Below, piece after piece: positions 45,804 to 55,521 of a stretch of 64,000 nucleotides of DNA; positions within the stretch are counted from its first letter, which is position 1, and every line of letters begins with the position of its first letter. Origin of the DNA: CAWARU01 sp963784575 (lineage in GTDB: Bacteria; Pseudomonadota; Gammaproteobacteria; UBA6186; Azoamicaceae). The notes below the pieces were generated by a model that ran no database searches, was not told the DNA's origin, and saw nothing but the letters and a program-made list of their open reading frames with translations. A program made the translations under genes and the position numbers. The DNA lies in contig CAWARU010000001.1 in assembly GCA_963784575.1 (NCBI GenBank), positions 3,224,001 to 3,288,000 of the forward strand, in the 5' to 3' direction.

Positions 45804-46811
45804 ATGGCAACCACAACTCCTTTTCTGAAACAACCGACAGTCCTAATGAAATTGCAGGATCAATTTTTAGATGCACAATCATGGGTTAAAAAAGCATCTG
45901 TCTGTAAATCTGTGTATAATCTCTATAAAGAGACATATGGTGATGTCGCATTGAAAGCAGCACCTCTAATGGATCTTGTCTTGAATATTGACTCAGAGAA
46001 CAAGAAAAAAATCCTAGAAATCATAGCAAAAAATCCAGAGCTCATTTTAGTCAGCACCAAAGGCGATGTTAAATATCCCAGTTCTAAACAAAAGAAAATT
46101 GCAGTCAGAATTGGAATCAGTAATCTAAGTCCCCTAGAAGCAGCTGCACTCTCAGGTGACTTTCATTTAGTGAACATTTTTAGAGACAAGCTCCCTGATA
46201 ATAATCTAAAACGCCAAGCGGGATTACAAGTAGACACAATTCTGTCTGACTCTAATTTTCTATCTGCCTTTAAAGCAGTCATTGACGCCTATCAGAAATT
46301 TCTGAAAGAAGAAGATACACAAAGAAAAGCAAAAGCGCGAGATTGGAAAACTGTCAATGAGCTTTGGGGACAAGTGGGCGAGGCGCAGAAAAGACTCTCC
46401 ACATTTGGGCTACAAGTATTCTGTAATCCGTGTAGACACTTCCCTGATTTCACGCTAGAGCCTGTTCGTGCGTGTCGCTTCGAAGTTTATGCCAGTGGAT
46501 GGAAAGAGGTAGATTCGGATTTAGATTCGTTCGGTGCTGGCTCTCGTGATGCGCTATGTAAAGGCCCGCGAGCGTACAGCGGGGGCGTGTGTGGCGCGTC
46601 TGTTGGCATTGCATGCGCGCCCGAAATTGATTGCGAGATCTTCAGCCTCCTATGTAAAGTGATAACCGAACAATTAGGTATAACGAGGACTCTGTTATTG
46701 CAGTATCCGCGAGCGACCGATAAGAAATCAGATCATGAGCACAGTGCGGCTTCTGCTGAATCTCTTGACTCGGACAAGGGTAAAGGGCCTGCTCTCGGCT
46801 CTTTATCTTAG
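45804..46811 (+). CDS. F-box-family relative lacking a clear F-box, paralogue 3
   Basis: 335 residues, AGAGG upstream of the ATG at 45804. The N-terminus (LMKLQDQFLDAQSWVKKASV) is only weakly F-box-like. Then an ankyrin-like pair (SPLEAAALSGDFHLVNIFRD), the helix WGQVGEAQKRLS, and the C-terminal motif DLDSFGAGSRDALCKG that it shares with the genes at 40953 and 46907. It lies between and opposite to these two. The segment coding for about residues 245-275 is GC-rich with cysteine codons, unlike the rest. Function unknown. Confidence 0.62.
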   Translation: MATTTPFLKQPTVLMKLQDQFLDAQSWVKKASVCKSVYNLYKETYGDVALKAAPLMDLVLNIDSENKKKILEIIAKNPELILVSTKGDVKYPSSKQKKIAVRIGISNLSPLEAAALSGDFHLVNIFRDKLPDNNLKRQAGLQVDTILSDSNFLSAFKAVIDAYQKFLKEEDTQRKAKARDWKTVNELWGQVGEAQKRLSTFGLQVFCNPCRHFPDFTLEPVRACRFEVYASGWKEVDSDLDSFGAGSRDALCKGPRAYSGGVCGASVGIACAPEIDCEIFSLLCKVITEQLGITRTLLLQYPRATDKKSDHEHSAASAESLDSDKGKGPALGSLS

Positions 46812-46906
46812 CAGCATCTCATGCCGCTAACGCGTGACAACACGCAGTATATCAAACGTAAGAATGATATTCTTCAATAGCCGCCGAGCTGTTAGAACAA
46901 CCAATT

Positions 46907-48322
46907 TCAAGAACATTTTGGACTTGTCTTGACACCCTGGAAAATAAGCTCATGCGCTGTTTCGGGTGTCTTTAGACTCTCAATAATATTTCTTAATCTG
47001 TCTCTTTGAAGTTTATATAGCTCTGCAAAACTCACCAGATTGTACGGCTGCGTCCCTAGCACCATGGACCCCTTAGCTATCTCCGCAAACCGTCCTTGAT
47101 CCGGGTCGCTACCGTCGGGAATTAACGGGGAACATCCCTTATGCAACATCCAACCAGTACCTAGGCCAATACTGTCTAGATCCAATAAAGCTCTTTCACG
47201 GCCATCAAGAACGCGGCACGGATCCCTCTTAGGTTCCGAGTCGAATTTAGGAGGAGGAGATATTGAAAAAAATTCTTTATCGCACATTACTTGTTTAAAG
47301 ATCTCGGGCAGCCTTTTAACACATTCACCTTGTATTTCCCCAATCTTGTCTAGTTTCTCCCATTTGCTCTCAAGATATAGTCTGTGACTTTTAATATAAG
47401 CGTTGATATAAACTTTTAGCAGAATTAAAAGAGATTCTAAAAATTCTGCTTCATCAGCATACTTAATTTTGGTGTTTTCGGAAGCTTCCTTGCTTTCTGC
47501 CTTGGTTTTCAATTCAGAGGGGAAAGCAGAGGCAGGTGTGGGAGCCTGAAAATGACCCAAAGGTCGAGAATCTTTAGGTTTCATATCTGAAGGATTTGCT
47601 GATCCTACTTGAGTTGGGTTTGTGATGAGACGCTGGAATTCTTCTGATTGCTTCATTTTTTCAAATCGAAGTTTGGCGGCAACTTGAGTTGGGGTCGCAG
47701 CCATAGGATGATCGGATTCAATTTCTGCGATAGCAGCTACGGCATCCAATATTATTGATTGGTCCGATATACGACGGCTTACTGCTTCTAACTGCTCTAC
47801 AGCGGCTAATCGATTTTTTTCTATAATTTCCTTATCTGTTACGAGGAGTTGCCTCAAAAGCTTCATTAAAAAATGAATATCCCCAGAAAAGGCTGCTGCT
47901 TGTAAGGCGCTGACTGCTCGCCATTTTCTAAAGCTTATGAATAGCGGTTTTTCTCGCTTTAGTACCAGGTCCGGTTGAAACCTACCTTGATGAGTGACGA
48001 TTTTTGTACTGAGATAGCCTTCATGATGATGAGTTGGTGTGAGTATCTTTTTGGCCTTATCCTCATGTTTACTGAGCCATTCTCCTAAGATTTCAGGCTT
48101 TGCAGCAAAGACATGCGCTACGAGCTTCCTTACTGCCATATCGTCTTGCAAAGACTCAAGAGCAAATTTCCCTGTTTGGCCAAATATACTCAAATCCCTA
48201 GCATCTAAAAATGAGCCTGTATACTTTATTAAAGAATTGGGTAATTTATATTGTATTAAATATGTTGGTTGCTTTTGATGTTTTTTTGAAAAATCTGCTG
48301 CTTCCACAGAAGTCATCGACAT
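46907..48322 (-). CDS. F-box-like protein, paralogue 2
   Basis: 471 residues from the ATG at 48320-48322, with AGAGG 9 bases upstream. The start SMTSVEAADFSKKHQKQPTY is nearly the same as in paralogue 1. F-box-like segment at about 27-57 (LPNSLIKYTGSFLDARDLSI). Ankyrin-like pair (SALQAAAFSGDIHFLMKLLR), charged linker with a Pro/Ala insertion, and the C-terminal LDLDSIGLGTGWMLHKG region. An IS66 element is inserted 89 bases upstream of the start, which may have separated the gene from its promoter. Confidence 0.68.
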   Translation of the reverse strand: MSMTSVEAADFSKKHQKQPTYLIQYKLPNSLIKYTGSFLDARDLSIFGQTGKFALESLQDDMAVRKLVAHVFAAKPEILGEWLSKHEDKAKKILTPTHHHEGYLSTKIVTHQGRFQPDLVLKREKPLFISFRKWRAVSALQAAAFSGDIHFLMKLLRQLLVTDKEIIEKNRLAAVEQLEAVSRRISDQSIILDAVAAIAEIESDHPMAATPTQVAAKLRFEKMKQSEEFQRLITNPTQVGSANPSDMKPKDSRPLGHFQAPTPASAFPSELKTKAESKEASENTKIKYADEAEFLESLLILLKVYINAYIKSHRLYLESKWEKLDKIGEIQGECVKRLPEIFKQVMCDKEFFSISPPPKFDSEPKRDPCRVLDGRERALLDLDSIGLGTGWMLHKGCSPLIPDGSDPDQGRFAEIAKGSMVLGTQPYNLVSFAELYKLQRDRLRNIIESLKTPETAHELIFQGVKTSPKCS

Positions 48323-48411
48323 GGTTGTGTATCCTCTGTTTGATTATTATACGTTAAAAATAGAATAAGCCTAAGCAGGCGACCATATCATACCTAATGC
48401 ATCCTTACAAC

Positions 48412-50100
48412 GTAACTGCTCGCCCCCTCCAGTAAATTTTTTTAAAGAAATGTGAAAAAACTCTTGACACGATTTTTTGCCATCAATTTCGAATTTTCCT
48501 AAACCACCATTGACCATGTCTAAAAATGGATCCTGCTGATCCTACAGGATCATTACTCAGCCTCGGGGGCTTTGAAGAAGGCTTGTACCTTTTTATCGAA
48601 ATGATGACAATCCAATTAAGCCAAAAAAACTCATGTTATGATTGCTTTCATGAGTACTGTAAACAAACTTTCGTTGATGGAAGAAGTTGAACGACTAAAG
48701 AATGAGTTCGACCACCTTGCCAAAGACAAAAAGATAAATTCAGAGACAAGAATGCTTTTCCAAAGCATGCTGATGCTCATCAACTTACTTGTATCCATTT
48801 TTCTTGAGAAGACCACAAAGAAAACTAGCAAAAATTCTAGTATACCCCCTTCACAAACTGGAAAAGATGAATCTTCCACACAACCAGGCACAAAGGGTAA
48901 AGGAAAACTTGAATCCGATTCGACAGTCGATAATACAAGAACAGTAGAGACCGTCACTATAGCTGCAGTAGAATATTGTGATGTTTGTGGTGAGGATTTA
49001 AGCAAAGTTGCAAGCTTTGACCTTGAACGAAGAACAAAAATTGACATTGTCTTTGAAAAAACCGTCGAACATTTTGATGCTGAAAAGAAGATTTGTCCAA
49101 ATTGCGATTCAGAAGTTAAAGGGACATTTCCAAGTGATATGCATGGGCCATTGCAATATGGCGGGGGTATTAAGGCTTATATTATCAATTTATTGGTATG
49201 CCAAATGATTTCCCTAAATCGAGTCCAAAAGATGGTTAAGACACTCATTGGTGTCTTGATTTCCGAAGCGACCTTATTAAATTTTGTTTTGCGACTCCAT
49301 AATGTTTTAGAAACATCGGAATCAAAATCAGTAGAACGCTTACTTAAATGTCCGGCACTGAATGTGGATGAAACTTCATTGAGAGTTGATAAAGATAATC
49401 AATGGATTCATGTCTATTCTGGTGATGATATAACTTTAAAGTTCTTACATCAGAGTCGAGGTTCAGAGGCCATCAATGCTATCAACATAATCCCTCGTTA
49501 TAGCGGAGTTATTATTCATGACTGTTGGTCGTCATACCTTATGTACGACCATTGCGATCATGGTTTATGCGGTTCTCATTTACTGCGGGAACTCACTTAT
49601 GTGATAGATTCGAATGGATACAGCTGGGCATTAAATATAAAAGCGCTGCTACAAGAAGTATGTAAAACAGTATCCAAACGAAAAAAGAAGAGGCTCAGAG
49701 AAGAAGAATATACCAACTTACAAAAACGTTACAGAAATATTCTTACTCGTGGAGAAAAAGAGCTTCCTGCTATTCCGCCTAAGCCTAAAGGGCAAAGAGG
49801 AGTCATGGCGAAATCAGATGCCCATAATTTATGGGAGAGATTAAGAGATTATGAGTCTGCTGTCCTGCTCTTTGCTAAAAGATCTGACATAAGTTTTACG
49901 AACAACAGGGCTGAACGGGATTTGAGAATGGCAAAAGTGAAACAAAAGATTTCAGGATGCTTTAGACAAGAACTTTATGCTCAAGCTTATTGTCGCATTT
50001 CAAGTTACTTACAAACGATGGCAAACAAGGGGTATAATCCATTAATCGCAATTCAAATGGCTTTCGCTGGAAAATTTGAATAGAGGGGGCGAGCAGTTAC
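48412..50100. mobile_element. IS66-family insertion sequence, complete
   Basis: 1689 bp bounded by 18-bp inverted repeats GTAACTGCTCGCCCCCTC (48412-48429, complement ending 50100) and flanked by the 8-bp direct repeats CTTACAAC (48404-48411 and 50101-50108). Eight-base target duplication is characteristic of IS66. Carries a single transposase gene without the accessory tnpA/tnpB ORFs. Ends and ORF are intact, so it may be recent and mobile. Confidence 0.93.
48638..50083 (+). CDS. IS66 family transposase
   Basis: 481 residues (ATG at 48638; ATG at 48650 is an alternative). N-terminal leucine-zipper-like helix, the zinc-binding domain with CDVCGED and CPNCDSE, then the DDE core: NVDETSLRV, IIHDCWSSY, and NNRAERDLRMAKVKQK with the final E. 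The linker SKNSSIPPSQ is the typical IS66 (ISBst12-type) sequence. Full length; it fills the element. Confidence 0.94.
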   Translation: MIAFMSTVNKLSLMEEVERLKNEFDHLAKDKKINSETRMLFQSMLMLINLLVSIFLEKTTKKTSKNSSIPPSQTGKDESSTQPGTKGKGKLESDSTVDNTRTVETVTIAAVEYCDVCGEDLSKVASFDLERRTKIDIVFEKTVEHFDAEKKICPNCDSEVKGTFPSDMHGPLQYGGGIKAYIINLLVCQMISLNRVQKMVKTLIGVLISEATLLNFVLRLHNVLETSESKSVERLLKCPALNVDETSLRVDKDNQWIHVYSGDDITLKFLHQSRGSEAINAINIIPRYSGVIIHDCWSSYLMYDHCDHGLCGSHLLRELTYVIDSNGYSWALNIKALLQEVCKTVSKRKKKRLREEEYTNLQKRYRNILTRGEKELPAIPPKPKGQRGVMAKSDAHNLWERLRDYESAVLLFAKRSDISFTNNRAERDLRMAKVKQKISGCFRQELYAQAYCRISSYLQTMANKGYNPLIAIQMAFAGKFE

Positions 50101-50200
50101 CTTACAACTAATTAAATAACCAGTGTCTTTTCATTATGACAAGGGAGGGTCTACGGTTAGAAAAGCAAAAAAATCAATAAAAAGGTCTTTTCATAAATTT

Positions 50201-50644
50201 TTAAGCGGCTGAGTTATGTGATTTATGTAGTGCTGTGCCATTTACTAAAAAGCTTGTCACTGCATTTCTGAGTTCTTCAACCTTATTTTTTTCATAAGGC
50301 ACTTTTTCACCCATACCCCATACAGGTTTTGGCCAGCAGGCATCTTCTTGCTTGCGCGCAATGATATGGACATGCAGTTGCGGAACTATATTGCCTAAGT
50401 TTGCGACATTCATTTTATCGGCAGCAAAATACTGGTGAGCCCATGCTGTAACTGTGTTTATTTCTTGCCAAAATTGCAGTTGTGTTGCGGGCTCTAAGTG
50501 AAAGAGTTCGGTGATATTGCCAGCCAATCTTGGAACCAATATAAGCCAGGGAAAGCGATTGTCATTCATCAATAGAAGACACGATAGTGGGAGGTCGGCC
50601 AGAAAATGTGTGTCTTCCTGTAGTTTTGGATGTAATATAAACAT
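50201..50644 (-). CDS. HIT-domain protein
   Basis: 147 residues. HIT fold of the branch with RFPWLILVPR, NVANLGNIVPQLHVHIIAR and a DACWPKPVWG tail. The histidine triad reads H91-V-H93-I-I95, so the middle catalytic His is present but the third is Ile. Probable nucleotide hydrolase or transferase; substrate unknown. Confidence 0.88.
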   Translation of the reverse strand: MFILHPKLQEDTHFLADLPLSCLLLMNDNRFPWLILVPRLAGNITELFHLEPATQLQFWQEINTVTAWAHQYFAADKMNVANLGNIVPQLHVHIIARKQEDACWPKPVWGMGEKVPYEKNKVEELRNAVTSFLVNGTALHKSHNSAA

Positions 50645-50731
50645 GATTTTATTAATTATGCCTTATAACCTCTTGATTGGCAAGGGGATATAAGGCATAA
50701 TGTTAACTCCATATTATTTGAATTGATTTTT

Positions 50732-50806
50732 AGGCGCGTAGCTCAGTGGTAGAGCATCACCTTGACATGGTGGTGGCCGGTGGTTCGATCCCACTCGTGC
50801 CTACCA
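50732..50806 (+). tRNA. tRNA-Val(GAC)
   Basis: 75 nt with CCA; anticodon loop TTGACAT in stem CACC/GGTG gives GAC. In related bacteria this tRNA sits directly before thrS; here 2 kb with an ankyrin gene intervene, and a degenerate copy of its 3' end lies at 52805-52827. Confidence 0.94.
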
Positions 50807-51141
50807 TGATCGACAGATTACTTTTTTAGTACTGGTAGAAATCCCAGTTAAAAATCAATAATTTTTACAATAACTTAAATTACAAAACGATTAAAAATAG
50901 CCTGTTGAGTGAGCTAATCAACTATGATATAATATCACTTTATTCATAGCTGCCTGCTGGTAAAGCTGCATAGCTGCATATAAACTAAGTTTTATAGTTG
51001 AATAACCTCATAATGGCAAAGCGTGAGTATGCTAATTTAAAAAGTTAATTATTTCGAATAGAATCATTTAATTGCTTTAATTGAAAGAGTATTATTATTA
51101 AATATTTATTTTTACTTTAATTTGTTAAAAAGGAAAAACAT
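50807..51141. other. AT-rich intergenic region after tRNA-Val
   Basis: No gene or integrase seen. Probably contains the promoter of the ankyrin gene that follows. Confidence 0.4.
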
Positions 51142-52458
51142 ATGATACCAACCACTGAAGTTGTTACTAGCATAGCAGACAGTACAAGCGATATTCAAAA
51201 ACTCAGGCAGGAAGAAGCCCTCCCGATGGTACGAGTTGTTGAGGAACATTATAAAGCGATTAAGAACGATACTTTTTTTGAATCTTTGAAGCTTTCTGAA
51301 ACAGTCAAAAAACTATCAGAGCTAGAAAGCCATTCAAGACAAATCCTGATTTATCATATTGCTCAATTGCAACAGGATAATCCAAAAAAAGCAGCGGAAA
51401 TATATGCTGAACTAAAAAAGATTTTCGGAATTGAATTTTTCAATCTTCCTAAAGATTGCGAAACAGGCAGCCAAACCGCTTTACACTTTGCAGCCTACGG
51501 AAATAAAGATATCAAGGTATTCAAAATTCTCTTAAATCTGGGTTGCTATGACATCAATCAATCAAATAGTCGAAGAGAACCCCCCCTTATTGATGCAATA
51601 GAGGCTGCTTCAGAAAAAGCAGTGGCGGCTTTGATTGAATTAGGCGCCAATATTCATTCTATGGAACAGTCAAAGACTTTAGATTCAGACTACGATTGTT
51701 ATAAACATCCTTTGAGTTGTTTTCTCACTAGAATTCCTTCTATGGGTGATGAAAAATTTATGGGAATTCTCGACAGGTTGATCCAGGCAGGTTCAAATCC
51801 AAATATTCTCTATAGAGGAATACCCTTTTTCATTCAGGCAATGGGCCTCACAGATGAGAGACTGGAACAAGATCTAGAAGTAGGATTACAAGCAGATGGA
51901 TCCATAAAACCGCCTAATACCCAGGCTATGCTCTTATTGCGTATTAGAAACGATTCAGAATATAGTTTTAAGATGAAAATCGCAAAGCGCATGTTTAGTT
52001 CTCCGAAGTTAGATTTGAGCAGTAAAGTGGATTTTTCCAAGCGAATAGATTCTTTCACCCATATTCAATGGACTGCAGCAGACTATGTAGCTAATCATAC
52101 TCAAGCTTCGAAAAGGGCTAAGAAGCTCCTAGAAAAGACACTCCAAGATCTCTATTTAAAAAGCATAAGCTCGATTGAAAAGGAAATTTTGGAAACTCCT
52201 GCTGTAAATGGCACCACACAAGTATTTCCAAGGGTGCTGGCAAGACTGACGAGTCAATATGTAGGTGATGATGGGCAATTCGAAAAATACAGCACAACAA
52301 AGGCCGGAATGACTTTTATATACAATGCAATACAAAATACTTATGCAGAAAAAGCAGAAAAACAAGAAAAGTCTTTGTCAAAAGACTCAGAAATGCAGGC
52401 AATGATAGTTTCTGATTCAGTAGAGGGTACTTTGAAGCTTTCAAGCTCTCTTGGCTAA
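51142..52458 (+). CDS. Ankyrin-repeat protein
   Basis: 438 residues; AAAGGAAA precedes the ATG. A helical N-terminus (about 110 residues) is followed by ankyrin repeats: GSQTALHFAAYGNKDIKVFK then ILLNLGCYDINQ, REPPLIDAIEAASEKAVAAL then IELGANIHS, and a third longer one ending LIQAGSNPNIL. The C-terminal 200 residues are helical without recognised family. Lies between tRNA-Val and thrS, bounded downstream by a tRNA 3'-end remnant, so probably carried by an island. Confidence 0.72.
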   Translation: MIPTTEVVTSIADSTSDIQKLRQEEALPMVRVVEEHYKAIKNDTFFESLKLSETVKKLSELESHSRQILIYHIAQLQQDNPKKAAEIYAELKKIFGIEFFNLPKDCETGSQTALHFAAYGNKDIKVFKILLNLGCYDINQSNSRREPPLIDAIEAASEKAVAALIELGANIHSMEQSKTLDSDYDCYKHPLSCFLTRIPSMGDEKFMGILDRLIQAGSNPNILYRGIPFFIQAMGLTDERLEQDLEVGLQADGSIKPPNTQAMLLLRIRNDSEYSFKMKIAKRMFSSPKLDLSSKVDFSKRIDSFTHIQWTAADYVANHTQASKRAKKLLEKTLQDLYLKSISSIEKEILETPAVNGTTQVFPRVLARLTSQYVGDDGQFEKYSTTKAGMTFIYNAIQNTYAEKAEKQEKSLSKDSEMQAMIVSDSVEGTLKLSSSLG

Positions 52459-52882
52459 AAGCCAAGTTCACATTGTAAGACCAGCAAGAAAGTCGCAGTT
52501 TGATATGTTATTGGATTTTATTGGATAATTTATAATTGATCTAATGGGATTTTTAAGCAATTCTTTATCGTTTCGAGGCATCATTACCAAATATAGATGT
52601 CCACTAGGTATTTTTGAGCGCCTTACATGTTTTTGGAGTTTAAATTCTGATAAGATGTTTACTCAGAGATAGACTTTGTTGGCTATTTTGGGTTGCTTGT
52701 CTGACTTTTTAAATGTTGAGATGGCTAATAAGTGGGGGTATTTTTGGGGTATCCTAAAAATACAAAAAATTACCCCTCTGAACGATGGGGCTTGTAGGGT
52801 AAAATTCGATTCCACTTGCGCCTACTAGCACAGTAGAGTTGTCAGACGAAATATCAGACGAAATATTAAACGAGTATTTTTT
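52459..52882. other. Intergenic region before thrS with tRNA remnant
   Basis: No ORF. Contains the degenerate tRNA-Val end (52805-52827). Thus the last 55 bases before thrS are likely the ancestral tRNA-thrS spacer. Confidence 0.5.
52805..52827 (+). other. Degenerate tRNA-Val 3' end, possible attachment-site scar
   Basis: 23 bases matching the T-loop to acceptor end of the tRNA-Val(GAC) gene (50784-50806) at 19 positions, ending in CTA instead of CCA. Together with the intact tRNA it flanks the ankyrin gene, as expected from integration at a tRNA 3' end. Confidence 0.6.
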
Positions 52883-54838
52883 ATGCCAGTAATTACTTTG
52901 CCCGATGGTAAAATTAAGAAATTTGATCACCCAGTCACGGTTCTTGAAGTGGCCGCGAGTATTGGTGAGGGTTTGGCGCGTGCAGCACTTGCAGGCAAAG
53001 TGAACGATAAATTGGTCGATACTTTCTACCTAATAGAAGAAGATAATGCTCGTGTTGCAATCATTACCGATCGCGATAAAGAAGGCTTGGAAATTATACG
53101 ACATTCCTCTGCACATTTACTGGCACAAGCAGCGCAAATGCTGTATCCAGGGCTACAAATCACCATTGGTCCCGTGATTGAAGACGGTTTTTATTATGAT
53201 TTTGCCTACGATCGCCCTTTCACCACTGAAGATTTGACGGCACTCGAAAAAAAGATGGCAGAGATAGCTGCGTCAGATCTTAAAGTTTCTCGGCAGGTTC
53301 TCTCCAGATCAGAAGCCATTGCGCTCTACAAAAAGAAAGGTGAGCCCTTCAAAGTGGAAATCATTGAAGCAATTCCTGGCGACGAACCACTCTCTTTCTA
53401 CAGCCAAGGGGATTTTATTGATCTTTGCCGCGGTCCTCATGTGCCAAGCACTTCTAAAATTAAAGCATTTAAATTAACCAAAGTTTCTGGTGCTTATTGG
53501 CGCGGCGATGCAAAAAATGAAATGTTACAGCGTGTTTATGGCACTGCTTGGGCCAATAAAAAAGATCTCGATGCATATTTGCATCGCCTGGAAGAAGCAG
53601 AAAAGCGCGATCATCGCAAACTCGCCAAGAAAATTGATTTATTTCATATTCAGGAAGAAGCGCCTGGGATGATTTTTTGGCATCCCAATGGCTGGGCAAT
53701 TTATCAAGTGGTGGAACAGTACATTCGTTCTGTAGTAAATGCGCACGGATATCAAGAAGTTCGCACCCCTCAAATTGTCGATCGTACTTTATGGGAAAAA
53801 TCTGGCCATTGGGACAAATTTCAAGAGAACATGTTCGTGTTAACAGCAGATGAACATGATTATGCCGTAAAACCCATGAATTGTCCTTGTCACGTTCAGA
53901 TCTATAATCAAGGTATTAAAAGTTATCGCGATTTACCGCTCAGATTGGCTGAATTTGGATCCTGCCACCGCAATGAACCCAGCGGCGCTCTACACGGCTT
54001 GATGCGAGTTCGAAATTTCGTGCAGGATGATGCACATATTTTCTGCACCGAATCCCAAATTCAATCTGAAGTCGCTGCTTTCAATGATTTATTGTTTAAA
54101 GTCTATCGGGATTTTGGATTTCAGGAAGTTATCGTTAAGCTTTCAACCCGGCCTGAAAAGCGGGTAGGAAGTGATGACGTTTGGGATAAAGCTGAAAAAG
54201 CGTTGGAAATGCCTTAAATGAGACTGGATTGGACTGGGAATTGGCACCAGGAGAAGGCGCTTTTTACGGGCCCAAAATCGAATATGCATGCAAAGATAGC
54301 CTTGGGCGCATCTGGCAGTGCGGGACAGTTCAGGTAGATTTCTCCATGCCAGAGCGCTTAGGTGCGAGCTATGTAGGAGAAGATGGCCATCGGCATATCC
54401 CAGTCATGGTGCATCGGGCCATTTTAGGCTCGATAGAGCGTTTTATCGGAATTCTGATTGAAGAATACGGCAGGTTCCTTGCCTGTCTGGCTTGCGCCGA
54501 TCCAAGCTGTAGTGATGAATATCACCGATGAACAGGCCCAATTTGCGGAAGAAGTAGTAAATTTTTTACGAAAAATGGGAATTCGGGTCCAAGAGGACTT
54601 GAGAAATGAGAAGATCGGCTTTAAAATACGCGAACATGCTATGCAACGTGTGCCTTATCTATTAGTGATTGGGGACCGTGAAGTGGCTGAGCAGTCGGTC
54701 TCAGTCCGCACCAGAGAAGGGGTGGATTTGGGGTCGATGAGTTTAATTAAGTTTTCTGACAAAATCTTAAGTGAAGTTGCAGAAAAGGGTAGGGCGCAGG
54801 AATCTGTCGCTCCCGACGAAAAAGAATTAGTGGAGTGA
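52883..54838 (+). pseudogene. thrS: Threonyl-tRNA synthetase, interrupted by two compensating frameshifts
   Basis: The first frame gives 444 residues: TGS domain, editing domain (HSSAHLLAQA; YDFAYDRPFT), and class II catalytic motifs (MNCPCHVQIY, FGSCHRNEPSGALHGLMRVR). A missing G near 54211 shifts the frame after KALEM; the next frame reads the expected LAPGEGAFYGPKIEY through RFIGILIEEY, and an extra G near 54472 restores the original frame for AGSLPVWLAPIQAVVMNITD and the anticodon-binding domain. With both repaired the protein is about 651 residues, standard length. As ThrRS is essential, sequence error is more likely than loss, unless a second copy exists. Confidence 0.88.
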
Positions 54839-54844
54839 AAATTT

Positions 54845-55459
54845 ATTAGCATCGATAATGAGGGCCGTGATGGCCAACGAGACGATCGCGGTGAGGGCGG
54901 TCGCAGTTCTGGCCGTGGAGAGGGACGTCCTGGACGAACCGGAGATAGCAGAAATCGTGTCAATGCTCAAATTAGAGCACCAAGAGTTCGTGTCATTGGT
55001 GACGATGGAGCTCAGCTTGGCATATTGGCTATACAAGATGCAAAACGAATAGCACAAGACGCTGGGCTTGATTTGGTGGAAATTTCACCCAATGCCGATC
55101 CTCCCGTAGTTCGAGTGATGGATTATGGCAAGTTTTTATTTTTAGAGAGCAAGCAACGCACTCAGCAAAAGAAAAAGCAGAAACAGGTTAAAGTTAAAGA
55201 GATTAAGTTCCGACCAGGAACTGATAAAGCAGACTACGAGGTAAAACTACGCAACCTCCGTAGTTTCTTAGAAGAGGGCGATAAGGTAAAAGTCACGGTC
55301 TTTTTCCGAGGCCGCGAAATTACCCATCAGGAATTGGGCATGAAGCTTTTAGAGCGGGTGAGGGACGACTTGACCGAACACGGTAAAGTCGAATTCTTCC
55401 CGAAACTGGAAGGTCGCCAATTGGTGATGATTTTAGCGCCAAAAAAAGGTGGTAAATAA
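54845..55459 (+). CDS. infC: Translation initiation factor IF-3 with AUU start codon
   Basis: 204 residues if started at ATT 54845-54847, six bases after the thrS stop, with GGAG 9 bases upstream (54832-54835). No ATG, GTG or TTG in frame precedes the conserved core (NRVNAQIRAPRVRVIGDDGA). ATT is the known self-regulating start of infC in E. coli: IF3 discriminates against it and so limits its own synthesis. Core motifs: LDLVEISPNADPPVVRVMDY and KEIKFRPGTDKADYEVKLRN. About 37 residues before the core are rich in Arg, Gly and Asp (RDGQRDDRGEGGRSSGRGEG), an unusual extension. Confidence 0.92.
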   Translation: MSIDNEGRDGQRDDRGEGGRSSGRGEGRPGRTGDSRNRVNAQIRAPRVRVIGDDGAQLGILAIQDAKRIAQDAGLDLVEISPNADPPVVRVMDYGKFLFLESKQRTQQKKKQKQVKVKEIKFRPGTDKADYEVKLRNLRSFLEEGDKVKVTVFFRGREITHQELGMKLLERVRDDLTEHGKVEFFPKLEGRQLVMILAPKKGGK

Positions 55460-55521
55460 ATAACGTCGTATAATGCGACACGAGGGCCTGCTGGCCCGAG
55501 ACAATAGCGGGGTAAACTAAA

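Noticed and set aside
48631..49047. 138-codon ORF antisense to the IS66 transposase
   Set aside because: Shadow of the complete transposase gene; no independent support.
54858..55052. 64-codon ORF with an ATG at 54858 as an alternative infC start
   Set aside because: It is in a different frame from the IF3 core and stops before it.
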